A DNA stretch of 64,000 bases from Sipunculus nudus (Eukaryota; Annelida; Sipuncula; Golfingiida; Sipunculidae), in the NCBI GenBank assembly GCA_026874595.1, contig CM049319.1:62012917-62076916 (forward strand), written 5' to 3'. The first letter of the stretch is position 1. Each line of letters opens with the position of its first letter. The notes beneath the pieces are model-generated. The model had not been told where the DNA came from. It saw only the letters and a list, made by a program, of their open reading frames with translations, and searched no databases. Position numbers and translations under genes: made by a program. Of this stretch, positions 10,873-23,260 are shown in pieces.

Positions 10873-13800
10873 TCCAGCTGGTTGTTGTTGACAAAATAAA
10901 GATATGTAGCGTTGGTAATCATTTGTATTTTCGTGATAGATCATCAGCAAAATTGAGTGGACCTCTAACAACCTAAATCTGTATTGATGTACATAGTACT
11001 CATAGTTTAAGAGCAAGCATTGAAAGATGGAGGCAGTTAACCACCAAAACATTATTTTACTTAACTTGAAATTTTCTAATGTTAACTCCGTTTATCTGTG
11101 GCAAAACAGTCTTCACCAACAAGCTACATGGTGACCTTTTACCTCTGTCCCATTTCTTAACCCTTCGTGGTTTGTAGATCAAATCGGATTTGTAGGTACA
11201 TGTACTTGAACCAAAGATAAGTACACCATGTGTTAATCAGTTCACCAAGTTGTCATTAGCAGAAGTTAGGATTTATTGTATTGTGCCTGTAGTCAAACCA
11301 GCAGTTAAGACATACTGGTACACAACTCATTGCAATCTTTAACCTTTGAAACTTATTATAATTCACCTCTTGAACAAGTCTGGGCAAATCTGTTCCAAAG
11401 AAAACATAAGTCACTTTAACTTTCTTGTTTGTTTATACAAAAAAGTCCACTTCAAGCTGTAACACAATCATTGAAGCTTCAAGCTCTATTTTTAAAATAT
11501 ATGAGGAGACATGCTGTGTTGGGTCTGTTGAGATGGTCATTAGCCACCTAGATAGGTGGTCTTCATGTGTTTTAGTGACCTCAGTTACTTTTTAAGTACT
11601 CTGTATTTTCTCCTGAAATTTGACACAGTTACTTCAGTTAAGTTCTTGGTTGGGTTTGAAAACCAGTGACCTTGACCTTCATCTTCAAGGTAATTTCAAG
11701 TGTTGAAAATTAAAATTTTTCCCTGAATACTGTGGAAAGCAGTTAAAATTGACAACATCCTTTTGTTCTTATGTTTAAAAGCAGCCTGTTTTAGTTTTTT
11801 TTTTTATTTTAGATATCTTAGTGGAAATGAATGGCCTTGCAGGTCTATTAACAGCTGAACCACAGACCACCTGATTGGTATCACTGTGCGGTTGACCCCG
11901 CAGTAAGTGGTATTTCTAGTCGATGTAGGGGTTCTCATGTCTGTTTATTTACCTTAGTTTCTTAGAGAGTTCCTGTTACTGCTGGCCTCAGATCAGCCAA
12001 GCTTTATCCCCCGCTGACAGCATTCTGCTGCCAGTCTTGTGCGTGGCTCTCTCATGAATATTCATGTTTTGATATGTATCTCGGGAATTCTAATCCTTGG
12101 AATGCCTTTTATGGGGTATTCCTGATTTTTCCATCCATGAATTGAGAATATTCAAACAGTTGATCCATTTTGATATATTAAAGTATTATACATTCTACTT
12201 GGGACAATGTATGTTATATGTTTAAGATGTTTCTCCTCCAGTCATGGATTCACCAAATATATAAAAATTACTCCAGTAGCATTGATTGAAATATCTATTC
12301 CTTGCATAAACATTATGTGTGGAGATCATCATAACACTGATAGGCATTTTGTAAAGTTTTCTGTAGAAACAGGTAATCAATTTTCATTTTAGTTTCCTCC
12401 ATATTTATGAGCATATATAAAAACTTATACTTTCCAGACTGCACAAACAGAATAATGGCCTTCTGGTTATTTCAAGCATTGAGTGACTGACACCTTTCTT
12501 GTCATATCTGGTCACTAGAAAGGTGTTCCTGCCAGAGCTGGATACTGTTATAGCAGTATTGTTAATACTCAGCCTAACTGTTTATTCAGAGGATATTACT
12601 CTAGGTGCTCCATGGTTTGCAGTTCAGTGTCACGTACATATGCAGGTCACATCTTCTGTGCTGTTGTATCCCACCTTTAGAGAGTTACTTGCATTGGAAA
12701 GTCCGAGTTTTTAGTCTATTGGGGCATTTTTTGTTAAGCCCAGCTTGCACCGGCAACAATGTGGCAGGTAATCAGTAGGGCTTACACAGATGGATATTTC
12801 AGTGAGAGGAATCCCTGCCCTCTCTTTATGGATGTTACAGTCAGAAGATTTGCTACCATATTCACTCATCCCATATTAAAGGCTGATAGGTACTGTCAGC
12901 ATCAGCACATCTTCATCTTCCTTCAGGAAGTTTCACCAACATTTCAGTCTACTCTGAACCTACTGTTCACGGTACTGCAGCAGTTTATCACTAACTTACA
13001 GTAGTATGTCTCAACTGACTGATCCTGTAGTAATTATTTTGAATTGTCTGCAGTAAGTTGATTATCAAACAGTTAGTTTGTATATGCATATGTTACAGGT
13101 CACTAAATTACAGTAATTTAAGACTTTTTGTGGGTATACCATGTATTAAAAAAACCCCTGAAAATTAGGTAACAATAACATTTGCAGGAACCAATACTAC
13201 TTTCACAGAAACAAATGCATTATACATTACAATGGTTGTAAAGACATTTTTTTTTTAAACAGCATTTCTGTGCTGTAGAATACTGTAACATTAATATTAT
13301 ATTTGTTCAATATAGAAACCATGAGATGGGCCCTGATATTATATACACAGCAGATACTTGTACTGATTTCTCAGTAGGTCTGCCGTTAAATGTCACATGG
13401 TGCAAATTGACTTGCTATCCGAGATGAAAGGTTGCCGACTCCTTGCATCATTTGGATTAACATATAACTCATCAATCCTGAGCTAATCCTTCTATCAGGT
13501 CACATGAACAGTATACAGCATATGAATATTTAAAATTTCAAAATAAATTAACTCAACACTCAGGCTGCTGTGCATTTACAGACATACGTGTACATGAACA
13601 TTCAACATTATTGTATTCCCTTATTATAACTTTGTCACTAAAAAGTAATTAAGAGCTGTCTGTAATGGGGTTATATGTGTTCCATTGTTAGAACGAATAG
13701 AGTGCAGTGACCTATATTACAAATTAAACAGCTGCTGTGCTAACAGCAGCAGACAGGCTTTATGGATGACTGGTGAAGATCCTTGTCTGTTTGTAAATGT

Positions 13801-15494
13801 CCATGTCCAGCTGAGATGATATGATCCCCATGTCGACTGGTCTCAGCAGGACCACCTCACCTTCTGTAGACTACAGTAATTACTGGTTTATATGAAGCAG
13901 GAGGTTTTCTCTACTATTGGTATTGAATACCGTACTAAGAATAGATATCAATCATGTCCACCAATACAGGGTCTGTCACCAGTCTGTGAGCTGGAATGGA
14001 ATATAGGTTGCCCATCTGTATGGCTTGAGCAATATACTGATGGTTGCAAGAGGACCACTATGATAATCTGTGACTTTGACAAAAATTGGTGTGATTATTG
14101 ATGGATTTGATAAGAATCATTATGACACTGGTTAACTTGATCTAAATGGTATGTGCATACTTAAATAGATTAAAAAATGTTAAAATGAATAAATTAATTT
14201 TCAGCTTTAAAAAAATATATGGATTTATCAGTTTTGACTGTTTTGACAGATTTTAGTGAATTTTTGCATTAAAGGGGCTTATTCTGATATCTGACATCTA
14301 TCAACTGAAGATTATCCCATGACTTGTCATAAGAGTAGACCCAAACACCAATCTATTGCAGTGTGGCTATTTGTTTTGTTTATATCCATGTGTTTATAAC
14401 ATGTGGGGAGCTCACCAAAATAATCCAAACACATTCAGTAAGGACATCTTATGCAACCATAAATTACATGGTTTTTCTGTTTTCAACATTCCTACTCCAA
14501 ATTTTTTTTTACCATGAAATGTTGAAGTATTTAATCTGAGTTTAACACCTGTAAATGAACATGCACAGGGGACTGTCATACTGTACAAAACAAATTAGTC
14601 TGATTTAACTTACTGGTTGAGGCATCTTGATGGGACTTAGTTTCAGGCCCTGTAATAGACCTTGAGTAGTATTGATTTCTAAAGCTTTATTAAATCACCC
14701 ATACTCACAATCAGTATGTTACCAGCACTGAGGCAAGTGCTAATTTAATAAATTACTTAATTTAAACATTTGTGATAATACCTGAAGGAAGGTAACCATG
14801 GAAACACCCTTGACCTTGACTACTTGCGTCTTTTGTAAGTCAAGGCCTATTGATAATAGTTATTTATTTTACAATATGAAAGTTAACCAATATTCCTATG
14901 CCAGGCAATACAATGATAATTTATGTTTCAAATTGGTTCAGATTTGCAGTCCATACCACATTAAGTATAATGCAATGTCATTTAATCTTGTCATCCTAGA
15001 TTGGATTTTTATTTGCTCATAAGGACTTGGATACCAGTGTATCTTAAATTGCGCTGTATAGCTTGTCTTTCAGATGACTGTGTTTGTCGGCTCGCATATT
15101 AGCAACTGAAGGTCGGACTGTCCTCTGTGCAGTACATGTCATAAATCTACCCTCGCTAGGTTCATAAATATGTCAGCCTCATTAGTCATAAACCCTTAAC
15201 CAATGATTTAATCCAGGCACTTCCTCCAAGATAGCTTCTCTACACCTGTGGTATGAGAAATGTACGGATATGTTTGCAGTGTGTAGGAACCTTAATTAAT
15301 ACAGGAAGATTACAATTTCATGATAAGGTAGCAGGTTATAGGTCTGCTGTCTTATCAGATCAGTCATGTTTTAACTAACATTGTACAGTATTCATTTAAT
15401 TAATATTATAAATATACCTCTGCTTACAATTCACAGATAACTGTTCATAGATCACTGGGTTAGGAGTTCAATAACTTTCTATTAATAGAAAATA
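10873..15494. other. AT-rich noncoding DNA
   Basis: A 4.6-kb stretch with no recognised gene or transposon. Frames at 12207, 12499, 12759, 13892 and 14798 are 61-81 codons long, lack domain signatures and have no convincing splice context. Confidence 0.5.
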
Positions 15495-15675
15495 CAGTGA
15501 AACCTTGTTGTGTTGAATTCGAAGGGACCCTCAGAAAACTTAGACACATCCGAGGTTCGACACAAGCGGGTTTTATTTCGTTATAATTTAACTAGAGTTG
15601 TCCGGAATATCGAGTTTGTAATTTCGACATAAGCGGGGTATTCGAATAAAGCGAGTTCGACACATGGTTTCACTG
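15495..15675. mobile_element. Pogo/Tigger-like MITE, 181 bp
   Basis: The ends CAGTGAAACCTTGTTGTG and CACATGGTTTCACTG are inverted repeats flanked by TA on both sides (15493-15494, 15676-15677). The interior repeats GTTCGACAC and ATTCGA motifs in both orientations. There is no coding capacity. It is a distinct family from the copy at 4278. Confidence 0.82.
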
Positions 15676-16534
15676 TATATCCATTATTTAGACTGTTATG
15701 CTTTATTTAAATAAAGGTTGCTTTTTATAATGTTATGTACCTGCATATATAAAAATGATGATTAGACCTGATTTTTTATGACTTTTCTGTAAGTGATTTT
15801 TAACTTTAGTAGGGGACAGTTAATTGTATCAATTTATTACAGGTTTTGCAGTATTAGGATCAACAACACCTAATCTTTACAAATGATTGTTCTATCCAGG
15901 ACCACCTTGGGATTCTGTGTCAAAATTTCATTGTTTCCAGTATACGCAAATAATATGCATTATAATATGAAAATATCAGGGTTCACTCATCTCATTAAAT
16001 ACGTCATTCACCAGGGCTTATACTACTTTGACTGGGGTTGCCAATTGAAAATATTGGTACGTTTTCTCAATTCAAGAGGAATGATGATCAATAATGGCTC
16101 TGGCATGTATCACTGCAAAAATGGGTGACAAGAATCAATGAAATTATTAGTTGTTCTGACAACAATTGAAGTAATTATCAGTGGGTCTGACAAAAATAAA
16201 TACAATTAATTGCTACAATTATCAATGGCTCTGACAAGATATGATAAACCACCTTCTTAAACTGGTATAGCAAGCCAAACAAATATTTCGATTATTCTTA
16301 ATCAATATAACACAGAAAACATTGCAACAAAATTTGATGTCTGTCAAGATACTTCTGGCTGCAGATTTGTGAAAGGAGGATAAATTACTATTGGTTGTTA
16401 TATATAAGTGTAGCTTTAAGCTTTTGACTGTACCGGTCTGGTCAGTTCTGTATTCTTATTACTACCAAGTGGATGCTGGAGCCTTTACCTCTGTGTCAGG
16501 TACCTATTCCCATACTTAGGTAGAGGGGGCCATA
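15676..16534. other. AT-rich noncoding DNA
   Basis: Nothing recognised. A loosely repeated ATTATCAATGGCTCTGACAA-like motif occurs three times between about 16085 and 16240. Confidence 0.45.
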
Positions 16535-16774
16535 GGGGAGTGTTTACATGTCAGCACTGTGGTAAATACAGCCCAGCGGCTGACCAGTCTCACCAGCATC
16601 AAACAGCCCTCCCAGCTCCTTGACAGCCGCTGGAAGGGGGTATGTTTAGACCCAGCTAGAATGGATCAGCTTGTTGAGACTTCCATTGGATACTTTGTGG
16701 ATGGCTTGTCTACACCAGAGCTGGAGTTGATAAACCAGCATGGAGTCACTGCGGCTTTGTTTTCATGGGCATAG
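16535..16774 (+). other. Candidate exon-like open frame, unidentified
   Basis: This is a GC-richer island in AT-rich DNA, open for 72 codons to a stop at 16772-16774. It reads AQRLTSLTSIKQPSQLLDSR and later ARMDQLVETSIGYFVDGLST. There is no early ATG; the first is at 16661. A possible acceptor (AAATACAG, ending 16571) and a strong donor (GGTATGT, GT at 16640) would define a 68-nt exon inside it. I do not recognise the protein. Chance or a regulatory island are equally possible. Confidence 0.22.
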
Positions 16775-17459
16775 ATTGCCTGAAACAATCGGAATCTGCT
16801 CAGAAACTTTCCTCTGAAGAGGGTTCATGTGTCTCTACATTTATCTAGAAAACCTTTATGAGGAAAACATTAATTTAGAGGATAAAAAAGGACGTTGAAC
16901 ATTAAAAAATATTCTCTCACAGCCATGTAAGACATGAGGTGAAACTCGATTGGTTAGAAATGACTTAATGGCATCTAATTGGTCAGTAATTTGGAAATCA
17001 ATTTTATTTGTGGTTTAGAATTATATTTTATGAGAGTAAGCTTATTTACATCTTTATTTTATTTATAGGCATGGAATCTAAAGTGCAGTAAAACATGTAT
17101 TGTGTAATATGTATTTTATCAAAGTAATGTGATACATACTGTATATTGAGAAATGTATTATTATTGCCCTATTACAGATCACATCAAATGGTGTAGTGCA
17201 GAGTAGTACTAAATGTCTACACTGGATGTCAGTCCAAGTGGCAGTTCTTGATTGAGACAGACATGATCCTTAGTCTGAAACTACAAGGTTTAGCTGGCCC
17301 TTCATTGCTTGCAAGGTTCATTTCTCCACAGATACATTTTTAACATTTTGAGGAATCTTTTGCACCAGCAGACAAATAAACATACATGTCTTTAAGTGAA
17401 AACATGAACTAAGACAGTGGTACCCTACCTCTTAATGTATGTATAACTGGTAAAAACTG
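16775..17459. other. AT-rich noncoding DNA
   Basis: Nothing recognised. Confidence 0.5.
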
Positions 17460-18790
17460 TAAAATCTGGTCCCGTTTAAAACCGAGCCAACCCAGATTAA
17501 AATTTTGACCTGGGCCGGTCCTGATTACAATCGCAATCTGGGCCAGCCCAGTTTTAAACTGGACAGACCAGATTAAAATTTAAATTTTGGCCAGTCTAAA
17601 TTACAATACTGGGCTAGCGCTGGCCATAAAAACTGGTTAGCCACTGTGGCCAATTAGGTTGGAAAATCATTAGCCACAGCTCACTTAGGTAAGCCACAAG
17701 AAATTTAATCTTTTAGCTGATTAATACATTACATACTATAAATCATAGCAATAGGCAGTAATTCCAAAACATTTAATCAGTAATAGGCAGTAAAAAAAAG
17801 TGATAAAAAATTATGAATAATTGCAATAGTAAGAGGGTAATAAATTAATTGCTACAACTTTTAAATACTATTACTGGCCTATGGGTTTACTATAGTGTGA
17901 AAACTAGTAGCAATACTGATGAGGCCTGTGTGATCGGACCGATCGGTGGCATCATTCACAACGTGCTTAGACGACGGCCGTCCTGTGTCAGATCATGTGA
18001 AGAATTCTGTTATCTTTACTGACATTACAGCTTCCTCACAAATCAGATAATATGTCCACACATGATGCTGTCTCTGACATGAAGCACGCGTGGGAACACG
18101 CGAAACAACCTTGAGCAGGTATAGTTTGACTGAAAAACTCCGTTCAAGGAAAGCATATATTTCGCTGACTATAGAGGCTGTTATTAGAAGACCATAAGGC
18201 TGTACATTAACCACAGATGAAAATCTTTGATGGATGCCGCTATTTACACTTTAATAAGGAAACACATTATCTAATATGCTTTATAATTACGGTGTGTGAA
18301 ATCAATCGCTGTAATATTGTCATATATTGATACGTAAACTGTGTCACAACTTACAAATGATCAGCAAATATACCTTCTGTCCAATGAGCGCTAAGCTAAG
18401 TTCCATTCTCAACTACCAACCAATCAGAGCAGAGTTAGTTTTTGTTTTATAAGAATAAAGGGTATTTGTTAGAGAATTTTCGGAGAGCCGGAGAATTTTT
18501 ATGGCTGTTCACGCAACCTTAGTTGAACATAAACATCTCCAAAAATTCTCCTTGAATTATTTGCGGATTCTCCACAGTGGCGATTTCTGCAAAAAGTTTC
18601 CTCGCATTTTAGACAAATTACTCGCATTTGGCGACATGGAAAGACGCTAGTGTGAGCTCAGCAATAATTTGCGAATTCAAAATTGAAAACTGGTCTTGTC
18701 TCGGCCAGCCCAGTCATTGCTGCACAAGTTTAAAACTTTGATTGCAACTGTGACCTGGACCAACCCTGATTATAAATATTATATTTGTGT
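17460..18790. mobile_element. Probable nested DNA-transposon remnants
   Basis: The left flank (17460-17640) and right flank (18680-18780) share CCAGCCCAG, GTTTAAAAC/GTTTAAAACT and ATTACAATCGCAA-like motifs, as if one repeat had been split by an insert. The insert (about 17640-18670) is bounded by the inverted pair GCCACTGTGG (left) and CCACAGTGGC (right). Its core, 17930-18130, is CpG-rich (GATCGGACCGATCGG, GACGACGGCCGTC). No transposase frame is seen, and exact ends and superfamily are not established. Confidence 0.4.
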
Positions 18791-19723
18791 GCTGAGTGAC
18801 AATGTGTCTTGGTTATTATTTGTAAAAATTAATGTTGATGACATTCCTTGAGCCTGGTCACTGTGAATCCTGTTTCTCTGTTTACTCGGGTAACTGAACT
18901 GCAGTGGATTGATTTCAGAATAAGCAGGGGTTGCATTTAATGGTTCTGTTTGTACTAGACTGACATGTTTTCTTGACCACTGTCTGACCACTGGCCATCT
19001 GCCTATTATATGTCACTGGTCAGATTGGTGGCAATACCTTATGCTGACCAGCAGATGACCAACATCCTCCTCCCTCCCCCACCACTTCAGATCACTTAAG
19101 ATATATGTCTTTATATATTATAAACTTTATGGGTAGACAGATATCCTGCCAAAGCCCAAAAGTCCCAATGTCAAGTAATAGCTGTCAGCATAGCTCTCCA
19201 GGGTAACCACTGATGATATGTGAATGTTGGCTGACCCAATTTAGGACTGATCAGTGCTAAATAGTTGGTCATGCTGATTACTTGTAGTGGTCAGTACTTG
19301 ACCAGTATGTAGAGGATAGGAACAAAGGTCAGCAAAGGTCATAAATAATGTGTACATATGTCATACAAGGAATTTATGTGAACTTTCATGAATCACTTAA
19401 TATTTTGAATGGACCTCTAAGAAATATGGCTTAAGTAGAAAGTTAGGTCAGGAACAAAGGTTAGCAAAGGTCATGAAAAGTTCTAATGTTAATATTTGTA
19501 GCATTGTCCTTTCTTAACTTATGTAAATGATTATTTAATATATTAATTTTAAAAAAGAGCCCAAGGTTCTGCCTCATGAACTGTGTCCTTATAGGTTATT
19601 CCTAAAGTAAAGGTTGAACACTAAATATCCTTGCTGGAACAATTACATGGATATGGATGCCAGTTTTATGTTCATGATTGGATTTGCCTCAAGAGGATAA
19701 GTGTCTCATGTTCCAGGAAGGTT
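18791..19723. other. Noncoding DNA with a small dispersed duplication
   Basis: AGGAACAAAGGTCAGCAAAG (about 19319) recurs as AGGAACAAAGGTTAGCAAAG (about 19450). No gene recognised. Confidence 0.5.
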
Positions 19724-22700
19724 CTATATCGAAGCAACTGTAAAGGATCAATTGTGAAATTTATATATATTGAAGCAACTGTAAAGGATCAATTGTGACA
19801 TTTATATATATTGAAGCAACTGTAAAGGACTAATTGTGACATTTGTATATATTGAAGCAACTGTAAAGGACTAATTGTGACATTTGTATATATTGAAGCA
19901 ACTGTAAAGGACTAATTGTGACATTTGTATATATTGAAGCAACTGTAAAGGACTAATTGTGACATTTGTATATATTGAAGCAACTGTAAAGGACTAATTG
20001 TGACATTTGTATATATTGAAGCAACTGTAAAGGACTAATTGTGACATTTATATATATTGAAGCAACTGTAAAGGACTAATTGTGACATTTGTATATATTG
20101 AAGCAACTGTAAAGGACTAATTGTGACATTTGTATATATTGAAGCAACTGTAAAGGACTAATTGTGACATTTATATATATTGAAGCAACTGTAAAGGACT
20201 AATTGTGACATTTATATATATTGAAGCAACTGTAAAGGACTAATTGTGACATTTGTATATATTGAAGCAACTGTAAAGGACTAATTGTGACATTTGTATA
20301 TATTGAAGCAACTGTAAAGGACTAATTGTGACATTTATATATATTGAAGCAACTGTAAAGGACTAATTGTGACATTTGTATATATTGAAGCAACTGTAAA
20401 GGACTAATTGTGACATTTGTATATATTGAAGCAACTGTAAAGGACTAATTGTGACATTTGTATATATTGAAGCAACTGTAAAGGACTAATTGTGACATTT
20501 GTATATATTGAAGCAACTGTAAAGGACTAATTGTGACATTTGTATATATTGAAGCAACTGTAAAGGACTAATTGTGACATTTGTATATATTGAAGCAACT
20601 GTAAAGGACTAATTGTGACATTTGTATATATTGAAGCAACTGTAAAGGACTAATTGTGACATTTATATATATTGAAGCAACTGTAAAGGACTAATTGTGA
20701 CATTTGTATATATTGAAGCAACTGTAAAGGACTAGTTGTGACATTTATATATATTGAAGCAACTGTAAAGGACTAGTTGTGACATTTGTATATATTGAAG
20801 CAACTGTAAAGGACTAATTGTGACATTTGTATATATTGAAGCAACTGTAAAGGACTAATTGTGACATTTATATATATTGAAGCAACTGTAAAGGACTAAT
20901 TGTGACATTTATATATATTGAAGCAACTGTAAAGGACTAATTGTGACATTTGTATATATTGAAGCAACTGTAAAGGCCTAATTGTGACATTTATATATAT
21001 TGAAGCAACTGTAAAGGACTAATTGTGACATTTATATATATTAAAGCAACTGTAAAGGACTAATTGTGACATTTATATATATATTGAAGCAGCTGTAAAG
21101 GACTAATTGTGACATTTATATATATTGAAGCAACTGTAAAGGACTAATTGTGACATTTATATATATTGAAGCAACTGTAAAGGACTAATTGTGACATTTA
21201 TATATATTGAAGCAACTGTAAAGGACTAATTGTGACATTTGTATATATTGAAGCAACTGTAAAGGACTAATTGTGACATTTGTATATATTGAAGCAACTG
21301 TAAAGGACTAATTGTGACATTTGTATATATTGAAGCAACTGTAAAGGACTAGTTGTGACATTTATATATATTGAAGCAACTGTAAAGGACTAGTTGTGAC
21401 ATTTGTATATATTGAAGCAACTGTAAAGGACTAATTGTGACATTTGTATATATTGAAGCAACTGTAAAGGACTAATTGTGACATTTATATATATTGAAGC
21501 AACTGTAAAGGACTAATTGTGACATTTATATATATTGAAGCAACTGTAAAGGACTAATTGTGACATTTGTATATATTGAAGCAACTGTAAAGGCCTAATT
21601 GTGACATTTATATATATTGAAGCAACTGTAAAGGACTAATTGTGACATTTATATATATTGAAGCAACTGTAAAGGACTAATTGTGACATTTATATATATT
21701 GAAGCAACTGTAAAGGACTAATTGTGACATTTATATATATTGAAGCAACTGTAAAGGACTAATTGTGACATTTATATATATTGAAGCAACTGTAAAGGAC
21801 TAATTGTGACATTTATATATATTGAAGCAACTGTAAAGGACTAATTGTGACATTTATATATATTGAAGCAAGTGTAAAGGACTAATTGTGACATTTATAT
21901 ATATTGAAGCAACTGTAAAGGACTAATTGTGACATTTGTATATATTGAAGCAAGTGTAAAGGACTAATTGTGACATTTATATATATTGAAGCAACTGTAA
22001 AGGACTAATTGTGACATTTATATATATTGAAGCAACTGTAAAGGACTAATTGTGACATTTATATATATATTGAAGCAACTGTAAAGGACTAATTGTGACA
22101 TTTGTATATATTGAAGCAACTGTAAAGGACTAATTGTGACATTTGTATATATTGAAGCAACTGTAAAGGACTAATTGTGACATTTGTATATATTGAAGCA
22201 ACTGTAAAGGACTAATTGTGACATTTATATATATTGAAGCAACTGTAAAGGACTAGTTGTGACATTTGTATATATTGAAGCAACTGTAAAGGACTAATTG
22301 TGACATTTGTATATATTGAAGCAACTGTAAAGGACTAATTGTGACATTTATATATATTGAAGCAACTGTAAAGGACTAATTGTGACATTTATATATATTG
22401 AAGCAACTGTAAAGGACTAATTGTGACATTTATATATATTGAAGCAACTGTAAAGGACTAATTGTGACATTTATATATATTGAAGCAACTGTAAAGGACT
22501 AATTGTGACATTTATATATATTGAAGCAACTGTAAAGGACTAATTGTGACATTTATATATATTGAAGCAACTGTAAAGGACTAATTGTGACATTTATATA
22601 TATTGAAGCAACTGTAAAGGACTAATTGTGACATTTATATATATTGAAGCAACTGTAAAGGACTAATTGTGACATTTATATATATTGAAGCAACTGTAAA

Positions 22701-23260
22701 GGACTAATTGTGACATTTGTATATATTGAAGCAAGTGTAAAGGACTAATTGTGACATTTATATATATTGAAGCAACTGTAAAGGACTAATTGTGACATTT
22801 ATATATATTGAAGCAACTGTAAAGGACTAATTGTGACATTTGTATATATTGAAGCAACTGTAAAGGATTAATTGTGACATTTATATATATTGAAGCAACT
22901 GTAAAGGACTAATTGTGACATTTATATATATATTGAAGCAACTGTAAAGGACTAATTGTGACATTTATATATATATTGAAGCAACTGTAAAGGACTAATT
23001 GTGACATTTATATATATATTGAAGCAACTGTAAAGGACTAATTGTGACATTTATATATATTGAAGCAACTGTAAAGGACTAATTGTGACATTTATATATA
23101 TATTGAAGCAACTGTAAAGGACTAATTGTGACATTTATATATATTGAAGTAACTGGAAAGGACTAATTGTGACATTTATATATATTGAAGCAACTAGAAA
23201 GGACTAATTGTGACATTTATATATATTGAAGCAACTGGAAAGGACTAATTGTGACATTTA
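19724..23260 (+). repeat. 41-bp minisatellite array, about 86 copies
   Basis: The unit is TGAAGCAACTGTAAAGGACT followed by AATTGTGACATTTRTATATAT, 41 bp, with R = A or G. It repeats head to tail for about 3.54 kb. A few units are 43 bp (an extra TA), clustered at 22920-23120 with singles near 21070 and 22065. Rare variants (ACTAGTTG, AAGGCCTA, CAAGTGT) mark sub-blocks: ACTAGTTG at 20731 and 20772 recurs at 21348 and 21389, and AAGGCCTA at 20973 recurs at 21590, all 617 bp apart. Edge units are diverged (GGATCAATTG at the left; AACTGGAAAGG and AACTAGAAAGG at the right). Every frame contains stops, so the array is noncoding. Confidence 0.97.

Noticed and set aside
19724-23260. CRISPR array
   Set aside because: Repeats are contiguous with no unique spacers, and the context is eukaryotic; it is a minisatellite.
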